From NCBI GenBank assembly GCA_963576725.1, contig OY755246.1, positions 76,290,239 through 76,354,238 on the forward strand: a stretch of 64,000 nt of DNA, read 5' to 3'. A program made the position numbers and the translations under genes. This document shows, piece by piece, positions 1-11,775 of this stretch; the first letter of the stretch is position 1, and each line of letters opens with the position of its first letter. This stretch comes from Azorinus chamasolen (lineage: Eukaryota > Mollusca > Bivalvia > Cardiida > Solecurtidae). The notes beneath the pieces were generated by a model. The model was not told the origin of the DNA, searched no databases, and saw nothing but the letters and a program-made list of their open reading frames with translations.

Positions 1-480
1 GAAACGATGGTCTTTTCTTCAGTAGTAACTGAAATGTATGACTTGGTATTAATAATTTCCTGCTTCAAAACATCGATATAATGTAATGGTCAAATAATAA
101 TCACATTATTCGATGTCTTATCAGCAGGAACAAAGACGCATTTTGAATAGAAATCCTGTAAACTCTTTTTAAGATGTCTAAAAGAAATTCTAGGTTTAGG
201 TGGAAGAAGGTGTTTATTAGAAACAGAAAAAAGAAATGCGTTTGTCAGTTATATCAAAAATTAGTTTTTTCCAACTAGAAAGAGCATTATACTCAACATG
301 TTCTCTTCGACACCATTTAATACTAAAATTTTGTAAAGCCTCACCAATCTGAACTCGACAAAAGTTAAAATCTATCAAGGATGGTATTCTATATATGGGA
401 CCATCCATGAAACTGATTGGATATGGAGGCTGATAACTTACAGACCATTTGGCTGTAACATCAAGGAGGATAATGCGCTA
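1..480 (-). pseudogene. Penelope-like reverse transcriptase fragment, broken
   Basis: Read on the minus strand from about 480 down to the window edge, the translation contains a block around WKKLIFDITDKRISF (near 225-275). After a frameshift near 215 it continues with FVPADKTSNNVIII (about 95-140). The FVPADK.xNN motif and the preceding KWC...WK..I...RI spacing resemble the region just before the RT domain of Penelope-like elements of invertebrates; I recognise this by eye only. There are in-frame stops (217-219, and a TGA just after the NNVIII motif, near 92) and one frameshift, so it is a dead copy. It runs off the left edge, so the RT catalytic core is not visible. It could belong to another RT class. 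Confidence 0.55.
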
Positions 481-579
481 ATGCATGTACGACGTCGTTG
501 CACTCTTGACGTCATTTGATAACGTCATTTGATTATGTCATGACATTTTAAATAACAACACAATGTCACCATGATGCTA

Positions 580-718
580 TATCAACATTATTCTCTTTGA
601 TTTTGTGGCTGAATGCATGAAACAAATGTGTGACTTGTACTTTGACATGATAATCTTTAAAAAATGCCCTTAGTGGTCGAAATATTAGATCAGAGCAATT
701 CAAGTATTTATGCATTAA
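580..718. repeat. Dispersed repeat, inverted copy at 59778-59893
   Basis: The segment running from TTCTCTTTGATTTTGTGGCT to GATCAGAGCAATTCAAGTAT reappears reverse-complemented at 59778-59893 with scattered differences. It lies beside the Penelope-like fragment and may be part of the same element or of an independent short element. The interval 720-1000 shows nothing else that I recognise. Confidence 0.6.
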
Positions 719-999
719 GATGTGTGCAATGTTTTATTCCGTGTGATAGAAGTCGCAAAGCGCCTAGATGTCAAGGTCATATATGTTATTAAATTAATAG
801 ATTGTTTCATTGGACATAAGACATAACAATAAACTATTGATCTGCCTGTCTATCTGTCTGTCTTGTTCGTTTTTTGTTTTGTCTGCGGATGTTATTAATT
901 TCGTCCGACGGTAGCTTTTTTAGCTCGCCTGTTCGTAGAACAGTAGAACTTATAAATGCTTATACCCCCGATGTGAGCGTGGGCGTGAGCGTGGCCATG

Positions 1000-1745
1000 G
1001 TTAAAGTTGAAGAAGAACGGGTTGTTTTAAAGCTTAATATGTGTACTAGGATGCTGAAATTTTGTATGGAAAGTACAAAAATGAGTCATGCAGGAAACAC
1101 CACATACAGAACAAACACTCGCCCGAACAGCAACACAAGGAAACAGCAAATGTACATAGGTAGAAAAACAACAAGAGACGCACAAAGACAAAACAAACAT
1201 ACAATAGGAGGAAGATGGAAGTACCGCCTTGGAACGGTCAGTGACAAAAGTCACCGGGGGTTTAAACCGGTTTATGGGCGCCCAACCTCACCCCTATTCC
1301 ATCCCCATCCTAAAAGACAAACAGTGTAAATAAACGTATCCCCTCTCCGACTAATCTACAACAACCAGTTCATTTGAGGTCAGATATTGCTGTTATGAAG
1401 TTAAATATTATAAATATTTTTCAATTTTATTAATTTTTGACATGTTTAAGATTTAGTCCTTTTGGCCACAAATCACCAGGTTAAAGTTTTTTGGACAGGT
1501 TGTTTTAAATTAAATAATTGTGCTAGGATGCTAAGATGTTGCATGGAGGCTCATTTGGGGTCAAATATTACTGTTATGAAGTTAAACATTAAAAATGTGT
1601 TTAAATTTTATTCAATTTTTGACGTTTTGGTTTGGGGGGGGGGGCAATAATCACCAGATTAATGTTTTTGGGAAGGGTTGGTATAAAGCTTAATATTTGT
1701 GTTATGATGCTGAAATTTGGTAAGAAGGTTCATATTGTCGAGACC
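1000..1745. repeat. Degenerate ~190-bp tandem repeat
   Basis: Three diverged copies share GGTTAAAGTTTTT..GG-GGTTGTTTTAAA.TTAATA.TTGTG..AGGATGCT, starting near 1000, 1480 and 1660. Copies one and two are separated by an unrelated insertion (about 1075-1365) that contains GTTTAAACCGGTTTATGGGC. No coding potential is convincing; the small ORFs here are not conserved between copies. Confidence 0.6.
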
Positions 1746-2870
1746 CTTCCGACCATGCCAACATGTTTGCCCTTCTGACTTTGACCTTTACCTTTGACGT
1801 ACTTTTGCAAACATCTTTAAAGAACTATATTATTGGAACCATTTGTAGGGCTTCCATACTTGGTATGACCATGCCAATATTTTGCCATTCTGACATTGAC
1901 CTTGACCTTTGACCTACTTTTGCAAAAAATCTTTAAATGCCTATAGTATTTGAACCAATAGATCTAGGGCTTCCGTACTTGGTATGCAACTTTCTTGTGT
2001 TGAGACTTTTCCAACAATATTGTTTTTGCCATGTTACTTTGACCTTTGACCTACCTTTGCAAATTTCTTTAAATTCTTATAAAAATTAAACAGATAGGCC
2101 AAGGGATTCCAACTTGGTATGCAACTTTCTTGTCTTAAGACTTTTCCAACCATGCCATTGTTTTTACCATGTGACCTTGACCTTTGCTTACGTTTGCAAA
2201 AGTCTTTAAATGCCTATAGCATTGCAACAAAATAGGCCTAGGACTTACATACCTGGTATCACCATGCCAACGTGTTTGCCTTTCTGACATTGACCTTGAC
2301 CTTTGACCTGCTTTTGCAACAGTTTATAATTGCATATACTTCCATACGTGGTTTGTATATTTTCTTTCTGAATACTTTTTCAAGCACATCGATGTTTTTT
2401 ACCATATGACCTTGATATTTCACCTATTTTTGCAAACATCTGTATCTGTGCCTATAACTTGGAACCAATATACCTAGGACTTGGCATGACCATGCTAACA
2501 TATTTGCCCTTATGACATTGACCTTAACATTTGACCTACTTTTCCAAAAGTCTTTAAATGCATATAACATTGGAACCAATAGGCCAAGGGCTTCCATACT
2601 TTGTATGTATATTTCCTGTCATAAGACTTTCCAACCATACCAATGTTTCTTTACCATGTGACCTTGACTTTGACCTTTGACCTACTTTTGCAAAAATCTT
2701 TAAATGCCTATAATATTGGATGTGATGGCATAGGACTTCTATACTTAACATGACCATGCCAACAATTTTAGCCTTCTGACCTTCACCTTTGACCTACTTT
2801 TGCAAAAACTTTTAAACTGCCTATTACATTGGAACCAATAGACATAGGGCTTCCATATTTGGTATGTATC
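1746..2870. repeat. ~115-bp degenerate tandem repeat rich in TGACCTTTGACC
   Basis: About nine diverged units are visible. Each contains a pyrimidine-rich GACCTTGACCTTTGACCTAC block, then TTTTGCAAA..TCTTTAAATGC, then GGAACCAATAG..CTAGGGCTTCCATACTTGGTATG. The reverse complement of the conserved block reads AGGTCAAAGGTCA, which is a perfect DR1 hormone-receptor half-site pair, in at least four units (near 1898, 2038, 2296 and 2672). Whether any factor binds is unknown. Confidence 0.75.
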
Positions 2871-2989
2871 TTTTTTTGTTTTAATAATCTTTTTTAATTG
2901 AAGAAAATTGGTATTTGGTTGCCTTTTCGTTGTGATATTGATGCAGTTAAGTTTAAATTGAATGATTTTTTTGTTCAATATGACACATT

Positions 2990-3545
2990 TTAGACTTAAC
3001 TTTTAAACTGGCGAGCATCAGGTGGCTTTGACACCATTTCTGGTCTTGTATAAGTTGTCAACCACTCGCTTCATAAAAACACCTTTTCACGCATTTGTGA
3101 ACGGAGTAGACACGGATCAGATGGCTTCTGCATGAACATCTGATCAGGGTCCGCCCTGTTAGCTTATAAAATGATATAGTCTATTTCTATGTACAGTGTC
3201 TGAGCTACGGCTAAAGATTCGTGTATTCGCATGCCATTATCAATAATCTGTTAATTAACCTTTAGCCTGCTGAGAAAATTAGTGTTACAAATATGTTAAC
3301 AAAATTCATTTTCAAACTTCAAGCCCTAATCAGTTTGACTACCAAAATGCGAGTTACTCGGTGTCTCATATGGATACAAACTGAGATTGCAAATAGTCAT
3401 CGATCCATCAGCAATAGGCATGACGTCATTATTTCTTACATTCGTATTGGCGTCAATGGGTAATGACACACCTCCCGTCTATGTTCAATATAAATTGATA
3501 TTGGAATTCTATCGGTGTCGTTCTAAAGGTAGCCCATGCCAACCC
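2990..3545. repeat. Fragments of TTAA MITE families A and B
   Basis: Around 3075-3170 there is a diverged family-B palindrome (GAGTAGACACGGATCAGATGG ... ATCTGATCAGGGTCCGCCC). Around 3330-3395 there is a family-A half (GCGAGTTACTCGGTGTCTCA TATGGATAC). These are partial and eroded compared with the full copies further right. No gene is seen here. Confidence 0.5.
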
Positions 3546-3556
3546 AAAACAATAGA

Positions 3557-4156
3557 TTAACCAATTCCCTCATATTGACGCCTTCTGATGCCTCTGTAAA
3601 CTTTTTTCAAACCATTGTGATAAATAGAGCTTCCTCCATAGGAGCAAGTGCTTTATTTATCACATTGGTTTAAAAACTACATAATTATAAAAAAAATGTT
3701 TTCATGTTAAAATGTCCTTTTCAGTAGATGTATCCAAAGAGGTGGGTCTAAACTAAAAAAAAGTCTATGAAGGAATGGTCTCAATAGCCTAGGGGGTGCA
3801 CGGTAGACCCCATTTGCTCCCTGGGTATAGCCTATGAGGGAATGGTCTCAGCATAGCCTATGAGGCCCATGAGGGAATGGTCTCAACATAGCCTATAATA
3901 ATGGTCTCAGCATAGCCTATAAGGGAATGGTCTCAACATAGCCTATGAGGGAATGGTCTCAAGATAGCATATGAGGGAATGGTCTCAACATAGCCTATTA
4001 CGAAATTGTCTCAACATAGCCTATGAGGGAATGGTCTCAACATAGCCTATGAGGGAATGGTCTCAACATAGCCTGAGAACATAGCCTATGAGGGAATGGT
4101 CTCAACATAGCCTATGAGGGAATGGTCTCAACATAGCCTATGAGGGAATGAGTTAA
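3557..4156. mobile_element. TTAA MITE family D with an expanded 26-bp terminal array
   Basis: The element starts TTAACCAATTCCCTCAT and ends ATGAGGGAATGAGTTAA. The family-D central palindrome (ACCATTGTGATAAATAGAGC ... inverted) is at about 3610-3675. From about 3765 to the right end, the terminal sequence CATAGCCTATGAGGGAATGG is repeated in tandem about 13 times with a period near 26 bp. The unit is the reverse complement of the left end of intact family-D copies (for example 37476), so the array arose from the element's own terminus. Confidence 0.75.
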
Positions 4157-4467
4157 GACATGTGGTAGCTTACTGAAAAACAAAACAAAATACGCTGAAA
4201 TCTCAGATAGGAGCTTTCTGTAATATCTACGATCTGCATTAGGCAACAACAATTATGTTTATTCGTTACGTGGGGTTTATAGATTCTACTAAATGCCAGG
4301 TGCGGACCCAGGATTTCAGATGGGGGCGTATATTTTTAAAAGTTGAATAATGTAATGCATGTTGAGAAAGAGCGTGATTGAGTGAGGGAATCTCAGACTA
4401 AATCATTGTTTTATTGTTACGGCATTGTTAGGGGCGTACGCCGGCTCCGCTCCTCTAAATCCGCACC

Positions 4468-4565
4468 TGTATACAGTTGAAATTTGATATCTCGAACGTC
4501 AAGGGACAATACAAATTACTTCGAGATATCAACGGTTCAAGTCATTCATTTTCTATTATGAACAA
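4468..4565. repeat. pogo-like MITE fragment (family F)
   Basis: CAGTTGAAATTTGATATCTCGAAC followed by TTACTTCGAGATATCAACGG resembles one end of the family-F elements seen more completely at 41160-41383. The far end is not recognisable. Confidence 0.45.
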
Positions 4566-4852
4566 TTTCTTAAGTTCGTGCTTATCAGTAGGCTACTATA
4601 GGAGCTGGACAATCAGGGCCTGCTCTGTTTGCTAATGAACTTATTATAGATCTGGCTCTATTGTCTTTAACAATTCAAAAATGTATATGTTCATGTGATA
4701 AAGTCAACTAATTAATATTGATGGTGTCAGTATTTCCATAGTGAATGTTCCCAGCGAAAGTGTTCAGAGAAATGTAAAATTCTAAAATGGGTATGAATTG
4801 ATGAGACATGCCTGGTCCATTACGTTTGTTTTCATCACGTGTATAAATTAAA

Positions 4853-5212
4853 CCAATTTTCCCTACAACGGCCCTCTCAATAACGATTCCCTCCTTACAA
4901 CAACGCATGCCACTGTTTCCGAAACAACAAGGCTCAAGAAACAACCTTTTTCCATCGTATTTTCTTCATGCCTCCATCAACCCTATGTTGTGACCACTCT
5001 TTAGAATCGTCACTTTGTGACGATTCTAAAGAGTGGTCACAACATAGGGTTTGATTGAGGCATGGCGGTTTTGGTTCTCGAAATACACCTTATCTGGGGG
5101 TCTGCAAACAAGCTAATTATGTTTGATTTTCCCTCCCTATAACAATTCCCTCTGAACAACACATACAATATTCGTATCCCAAATGGTGTCGTTGTAGAGA
5201 GGGAACACTGTA
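4853..5212 (-). mobile_element. Palindromic pogo-like MITE, copy 1
   Basis: The right terminus GTCGTTGTAGAGAGGGAACACTGTA and the eroded left terminus CCCTACAACGGCC form terminal inverted repeats. In the middle, 4981-5049 is a perfect inverted repeat with 33-bp arms and a 3-base loop (arm begins CCCTATGTTGTGACCACTCT). A second copy lies in opposite orientation at 12443-12803. The TACAGTG..CCCTC end and likely TA target duplication suggest a non-autonomous Tc1/mariner-pogo type element. It encodes no protein. Confidence 0.75.
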
Positions 5213-5451
5213 TATCTATTTGAAAATAAGAAAATAATTCAAGTCAATATTGTGTTAAAAACTATACATAAAAGTGTCCTTATACCGTTTAATCAGTCAG
5301 CCCAATACTACATGTACATGTTACTTTACTTTACAGTATTCCTTTGAAATAATATTAACGGTGTGAAATACGTGGTTATACACAATCTAAAGAAATAGAA
5401 AGGACTCATTTGAAGTTTTGTTAAAGACTGTTACAACTAAAGCAATACCGT

Positions 5452-5815
5452 GGTTTATGGCGAACTAGGCCGATGCCTTCTATTTACGAGGACCATTGGT
5501 TTATGGCGAACTATGCCGATGCCTTCTATATACGAGGACCATTGGTTTAGGGCGAACTAGGCCGATGCCTTCTATATACGAGGACCATTGGTTTATGGCG
5601 AACTAGGCCGATGCCTTCTATATACGAGGACCATTGGTTTATGGCGAACTAGGCCGATGCCTTCTATATACGAGGACCATTGGTTTATGGCGAACTAGGC
5701 CGATGCCTTCTATATACGAGGACCATTGGTTTATGGCGAACTAGGCCGATGCCTTCTATATACGAGGACCATTGGTTTATGGCGAACTAGACCGATGCCT
5801 TCTATATACGAGGAC
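5452..5815. repeat. 46-bp tandem array, 8 copies
   Basis: The unit begins GGTTTATGGCGAACTAGGCC and ends ACGAGGACCATT. Eight copies in register start at 5452, 5498, 5544 and so on to 5774, almost without variation (single substitutions such as ACTATGCC and ACTAGACC). Low divergence suggests recent expansion or gene conversion. Confidence 0.95.
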
Positions 5816-5915
5816 AGTGTTTTAATTCCGTAGAACATGCCTATAACTAGTGGCTAGATGATTAACCAGTTACGCCATAAATGTTTGTGTAACAAATAAT
5901 GACATTGTGAATGTT

Positions 5916-8091
5916 AATTAGATCAAGTATTATAATGAAACATGGACAATTAGATCAAGTATTATAATGAAACATGGACAATTAGATCAAGTATTATAAT
6001 GAAACATTTACAATTAGATCAAGTATTATAATGAAACATGGACAATTAGATCAAGTATTATAATGAAACATGGACAATTAGATCAAGTATTATAATGAAA
6101 CATTTACAATTAGATCAAGTATTATAATGAAACATGGACAATTAGATCAAGTATTATAATGAAACATGGACAATTAGATCAAGTATTATAATGAAACATG
6201 GACAATTAGATCAAGTATTATAATGAAACATGGACAATTAGATCAAGTATTATAATGAAACATGGACAATTAGATCAAGTATTATAATGAAACATGGACA
6301 ATTAGATCAAGTATTATAATGAAACATGGACAATTAGATCAAGTATTATAATGAAACATGGACAATTAGATCAAGTATTATAATGAAACATGGACAATTA
6401 GATCAAGTATTATAATGAAACATGGACAATTAGATCAAGTATTATAATGAAACATTTACAATTAGATCAAGTATTATAATGAAACATGGACAATTAGATC
6501 AAGTATTATAATGAAACATGGACAATTAGATCAAGTATTATAATGAAACATTTACAATTAGATCAAGTATTATAATGAAACATGGACAATTAGATCAAGT
6601 ATTATAATGAAACATGGACAATTAGATCAAGTATTATAATGAAACATTTACAATTAGATCAAGTATTATAATGAAACATGGACAATTAGATCAAGTATTA
6701 TAATGAAACATTTACAATTAGATCAAGTATTATAATGAAACATGGACAATTAGATCAAGTATTATAATGAAACATGGACAATTAGATCAAGTATTATAAT
6801 GAAACATTTACAATTAGATCAAGTATTATAATGAAACATGGACAATTAGATCAAGTATTATAATGAAGTATGGACAATTAGATCAAGTATTATAATGAAA
6901 CATGGACAATTAGATCAAGTATTATAATGAAACATTTACAATTAGATCAAGTATTATAATGAAACATGGACAATTAGATCAAGTATTATAATGAAACATG
7001 GACAATTAGATCAAGTATTATAATGAAACATTTACAATTAGATCAAGTATTATAATGAAACATGGACAATAAGATCAAGTATTATAATGAAACATGGACA
7101 ATTAGATCAAGTATTATAATGAAACATTTACAATTAGATCAAGTATTATAATGAAACATGGACAATTAGATCAAGTATTATAATGAAACATTTACAATTA
7201 GATCAAGTATTATAATGAAACATGGACAATTAGATCAAGTATTATAATGAAACATGGACAATTAGATCAAGTATTATAATGAAACATTTACAATTAGATC
7301 AAGTATTATAATGAAACATGGACAATTAGATCAAGTATTATAATGAAGTATGGACAATTAGATCAAGTATTATAATGAAACATTTACAATTAGATCAAGT
7401 ATTATAATGAAACATGGACAATTAGATCAAGTATTATAATGAAACATTTACAATTAGATCAAGTATTATAATGAAACATGGACAATTAGATCAAGTATTA
7501 TAATGAAACATGGACAATTAGATCAAGTATTATAATGAAACATTTACAATTAGATCAAGTATTATAATGAAACATGGACAATTAGATCAAGTATTATAAT
7601 GAAACATTTACAATTAGATCAAGTATTATAATGAAACATGGACAATTAGATCAAGTATTATAATGAAACATGGACAATTAGATCAAGTATTATAATGAAA
7701 CATTTACAATTAGATCAAGTATTATAATGAAACATGGACAATTAGATCAAGTATTATAATGAAACATGGACAATTAGATCAAGTATTATAATGAAACATT
7801 TACAATTAGATCAAGTATTATAATGAAACATGGACAATTAGATCAAGTATTATAATGAAACATGGACAATTAGATCAAGTATTATAATGAAACATGGACA
7901 ATTAGATCAAGTATTATAATGAAACATGGACAATTAGATCAAGTATTATAATGAAACATGGACAATTAGATCAAGTATTATAATGAAACATGGACAATTA
8001 GATCAAGTATTATAATGAAACATTTACAATTAGATCAAGTATTATAATGAAACATGGACAATTAGATCAAGTATTATAATGAAACATGGAC
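5916..8091. repeat. 32-bp satellite, exactly 68 units
   Basis: The unit reads AATTAGATCAAGTATTATAA followed by TGAAACATGGAC. The array is 2,176 bp, which is 68 x 32, so it holds no insertion or deletion. Two main variants alternate: ending TGGAC or TTTAC. A rare variant GAAGTATGGAC occurs at 6865 and again at 7345, exactly 480 bp (15 units) apart, with similar variant order around it. That marks a higher-order duplication. There are no coding features. Confidence 0.97.
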
Positions 8092-8094
8092 AAG

Positions 8095-8250
8095 GAAATT
8101 TGGCCAGGGTAGAAACTGTAGAATCATATCTATATCATTTTATAAGGAAATAGAGCAGACCCTGGTCAGACAGCATCTTTAGGAGCCATCTGATCGCTGT
8201 CTACCCTATTTGCAAAGGCATAGAAAGGCGTATCTGGAGCAAAGGGTTAA
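8095..8250. repeat. TTAA MITE family B, right half
   Basis: Family-B features are present in order: TAGAAACTGTAGAATCATAT, then GAGCAGACCCTGGTCAGAC with its inverted partner, then GCATAGAAAGGCGTATCTGG and the terminus AAAGGGTTAA. The left half is missing or was replaced by the neighbouring satellite. Confidence 0.65.
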
Positions 8251-8568
8251 AATACATGGTTTATTACACAGATCTAGTTTAAACGTTCTCCGCTGGAGTT
8301 GCACGTGATCTTTGTGCAGGTCACACAGAGATTTTACAACACGTGGTATACAGGAGGAAAGTTTAGCTTGCAATATTGAGATACATTATAAAATTCGAGG
8401 ACAGCTCGTGCGTCCATCGTCAGACATGCATGCCAATTTCCATGAAAAAAAACGTTGTTTTCAGGTATGGTACATTTTATAAATAGCTCCAACGTTTTAG
8501 AGAAGGTTGGGATTAGTTGAAAATGGCCCAATGTGAAATGTGCCTATTATGTTGTTATCATGAAATAT

Positions 8569-8788
8569 TTAACACCTTACTCCTTAAATACGTCTTTTTA
8601 CGCAAACAGATTAGACCCAGACCAGGTGACTCCTGTATGGGCCATCTGGTTTGGGTCGGCTTTCGCTTATGATGTATATCTACAGTTTCTGTCTCGGTCA
8701 AAAATCATGTGTTCATGTGTCATTATAAAATTTAATCTAATTAATATGCATTATTTCTTACATGAATATTCATGGAGGAAAGGGTTAA
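8569..8788. mobile_element. TTAA MITE family B, full length
   Basis: Bounded by TTAACACCTTACTCC on the left and GGAGGAAAGGGTTAA on the right. It contains the central imperfect palindrome (TTAGACCCAGACCAGGTGAC ... GGTTTGGGTCGGC) and the subterminal block CATTATTTCTTACATGAATA shared with the other family-B copies. It is non-coding. Confidence 0.7.
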
Positions 8789-8992
8789 CTGATGAAGATG
8801 TATGATATACAGTGCAAGAGATAGCAGTCATAACTGACATTCATGTGTCCAAGTGTTTTTAAAATATTATGTGAACGACTTAGACTTAGGAAGGTCTCTG
8901 TCCGCTGGGTCAGCCATTTACTCATTGATGAGCAGAAACAAACTATGTTTAGACTGGCGTCACAAATAATTGAAACGTATTATAAATGTGAT

Positions 8993-11475
8993 CTACGGTG
9001 GCACTGAGGTGACATATGCAAGATTTTTTTTTCAAGTTTGTTTTCCCGAGATAATTTTTTTTATTATCTCGAGAAAACGAAACAAAGTTCGTTTTCCTGA
9101 GATAATATTTTTTATTATCTCAAGAAAACGAAGTAGTTCGTTTTGACGAGATAAATAAATTTATTATCTCGAGAAAACGAAAAAAGTTCGTTTTCATGAG
9201 ATAATTTTTTTTATTATCTCAAGAAAACGAAGGAGTTCGTTTTTACGAGATAATTTTTTTTATTATCTCGAGAAAACGAAACAAAGTTCGTTTTCCCGAG
9301 ATAATTTTTTAAGTCGTGCGCACGACTTAATAAGCCAATCAGAACCCTCCATCAGAGTCAACAGTTTTCGCAAGTATTTGAGGTCTATGAGAACATGGCC
9401 GAGACAAGGGATGAACTTATATGACGTCATAATTGCGTTTATCTTACCTCCTACAAAATTCTTGTCATTCCATTGGTCAATAGAGGTCACGAGAAACCCC
9501 TATAGATTCCTTATGAGGGTACTAAAATCTTTTCATGGCTTTACAAGAGTTACTTCCCTTATTTGACAGCCACATGCTTTTCTGTTAACTATAATAATAT
9601 TTTATGTTTATCCACTACAGTTTTAAAAAATGCATACATATAATTTATGCTTTAATTGAGTTGAAATATAAAAATTAACTAGTTTTACAGTGATAAATAG
9701 GAAAAAACAAAATATATAAACGACATTTAAGGCAATTACAAAATATTGTATTTAATTCTATTAAAGGGAGGTAATTCCCTTGCTTCCCTAGGGCATGCCA
9801 TACCTATGATGCAAACATGCGTGTAAATACTTGAAATTTTCGTCCCATATAAATATTTGCTGTCCATATTAGGGACACTAGGCCCTGCATAACTAATAAT
9901 AACGTTACCGTGACGTATCAAACATCACTATGACGCGTAGTAGTAGTAGTATGACGTTGAGTAGTTCTAAATAAGGCTTGTAATTGGTTTACTATACAAA
10001 AGCAGTGAATCAGATTGGTTAGATAGGAGACCCCTATACAATTTTCAATAGACGCAAATGTTAGTCGCGTTGATACGCTAACCATTTCCTCCATAAATAT
10101 TAAAGAGAGTTTCTACCCTTATGAATGCATGTAAATCTATATAACTAGATCTACCTAAAATTAAGTTTTAATAGAAACTATGAAGGAAAGGGTTAAATTG
10201 TTTATGGATAGCGTCCATCCGTTTCCCATATGTCGAATACACCTTCCCGGCTTTTAAAAGGTTTATACACAACTGCGATTCTTCATATTAACCCATGCAC
10301 TCCTACATGGCTATTCGTGAAAGGCTCCATCACTATGAATATACCGATATAATAAATATATATTTAGGAGCAAACTGATAAGATTTTTGAGGAAGTAGAT
10401 CTAGCCTATATTCTATATTTTAGTATATGTTCTAAGCAAACATAGAAGACCCTGGTTAGACAAATCCTTCAGGAGCTATCTGTCCAGGGCCTACTCTGGC
10501 GTAGAAAGTTAAAATCTTGATTTATGAAATTTTCTAAGGAAACATAATAGACCCTGATCTGGTAGCTCTTATAGGAACTGTCTGATGCGGGTCTTCTTTG
10601 TTTGCAAAAGTGGTGATAAAATGCGTATATATCGAGGAAAGGGATAACTCTTATCACGCAGCAAAAATAATTCACTTCCACATAAATTCGTAACTTCTTC
10701 TGATTCGCTTACTTTGGGAAAATTATATTGCCCGAGTATCAAACAGCTTAGATCCTGATCAGACGCTTGTTACTTGTTGTCTGATCTAGGTCAAACGTGT
10801 TTGCAAATCTATCGAGCCTCGCTAAGCGGGAAACGAGAAACCCCATAGATGAACAATTGACTCTGACGGAGGGTTCTGATTGGCTTATTAAGTCGTGCGC
10901 ACGACTTAAAAAATTATCTCAGGAAAACGAACTTTGTTTCGTTTTCTCGAGATAATTTTTTTTTTTATCTCGTTAAAACGAACTACTTCGTTTTCTTGAG
11001 ATAATAAAAAAAATTATCTCATGAAAACGAACTTTTTTCGTTTTCTCGAGATAATAAAAAAAATTATCTCGTCAAAACGAACTACTTCGTTTTCTTGAGA
11101 TAATAAAAAAAATTATCTCAGGAAAACGAACTTTGTTTCGTTTTCTCGAGATAATAATTTTTTTTATCTCCTAAAAACGAACTACTTCGTTTTCTTGAGA
11201 TAATAAAAAAAATTATCTCAGGAAAACGAACTTTGTTTCGTTTTCTCGAGATAATAATTTTTTTTATCTCCTAAAAACGAACTACTTCGTTTTCTTGAGA
11301 TAATAAAAAAAATTATCTCAGGAAAACGAACTTTGTTTCGTTTTCTCGAGATAATAAAAAAAATTATCTCGTAAAAACGAACTTTTTTTCGTATTCTCGA
11401 GATAATAAAAAAAATTATCTCGGGAAAACAAACTTGAAAAAAAATCTTGCATATGTCACCTCAGTGCCACCGTAG
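8993..11475. mobile_element. Foldback (FB-like) element with long compound inverted repeats
   Basis: Both ends read CTACGGTGGCACTGAGGTGA inward, and the element is flanked by a direct 4-bp repeat TGAT (8989-8992 and 11476-11479). The arms (about 8993-9361 left, 10857-11475 right) are made of tandem palindromic units built from GTTCGTTTTC..GAGATAAT and ATTATCTCGAGAAAACGAA. The inner arm ends share GTCGTGCGCACGAC and CCAATCAGAACCCTCC. The right arm has more units than the left. The middle (9362-10856) holds no clear transposase and includes two family-B MITE fragments (about 10429-10645). The architecture matches foldback elements; the family is not identified. Confidence 0.8.
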
Positions 11476-11582
11476 TGATCCCCTTGGATTAGAAGAAATA
11501 GTTACACGTGAAGAAACCTGGATGAATTGTATTTGAACATGTGTTTATGTAATAGACACAAATATAATTATTTATGTTTAAC

Positions 11583-11775
11583 AGTTACACCATGAAACGC
11601 ATTTCCACGCTTTTCTAAACAGAGTAGACCCAGATTAAGGTCTGCTCAGTTTGCTTTACATTACATATATACTATTCTATAGTTTCTGCCATGGCTAAAT
11701 ACTCCAACGTTCACGTGTCATTATAAAAATGGTTTAATTAATATCCATGGTATCTTTCATGGAGTAAAGGGGTAT
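11583..11775. repeat. TTAA MITE family B, diverged copy
   Basis: It carries CACGCTTTTCTAAACAGAGT, a shortened palindrome (AGACCCAGATTAAGGTCTGC), TTTCTGCCATGGC and TTCATGGAGTAAAGGGGTAT. The right TTAA has mutated. The interval 11780-12440 shows no recognisable gene; the short ORFs at 12151-12426 carry no known domain. Confidence 0.6.

Noticed and set aside
5916..8091. CRISPR-like array because of regular repeats
   Set aside because: The units are contiguous 32-mers with no unique spacers, in a eukaryotic context; it is a satellite.
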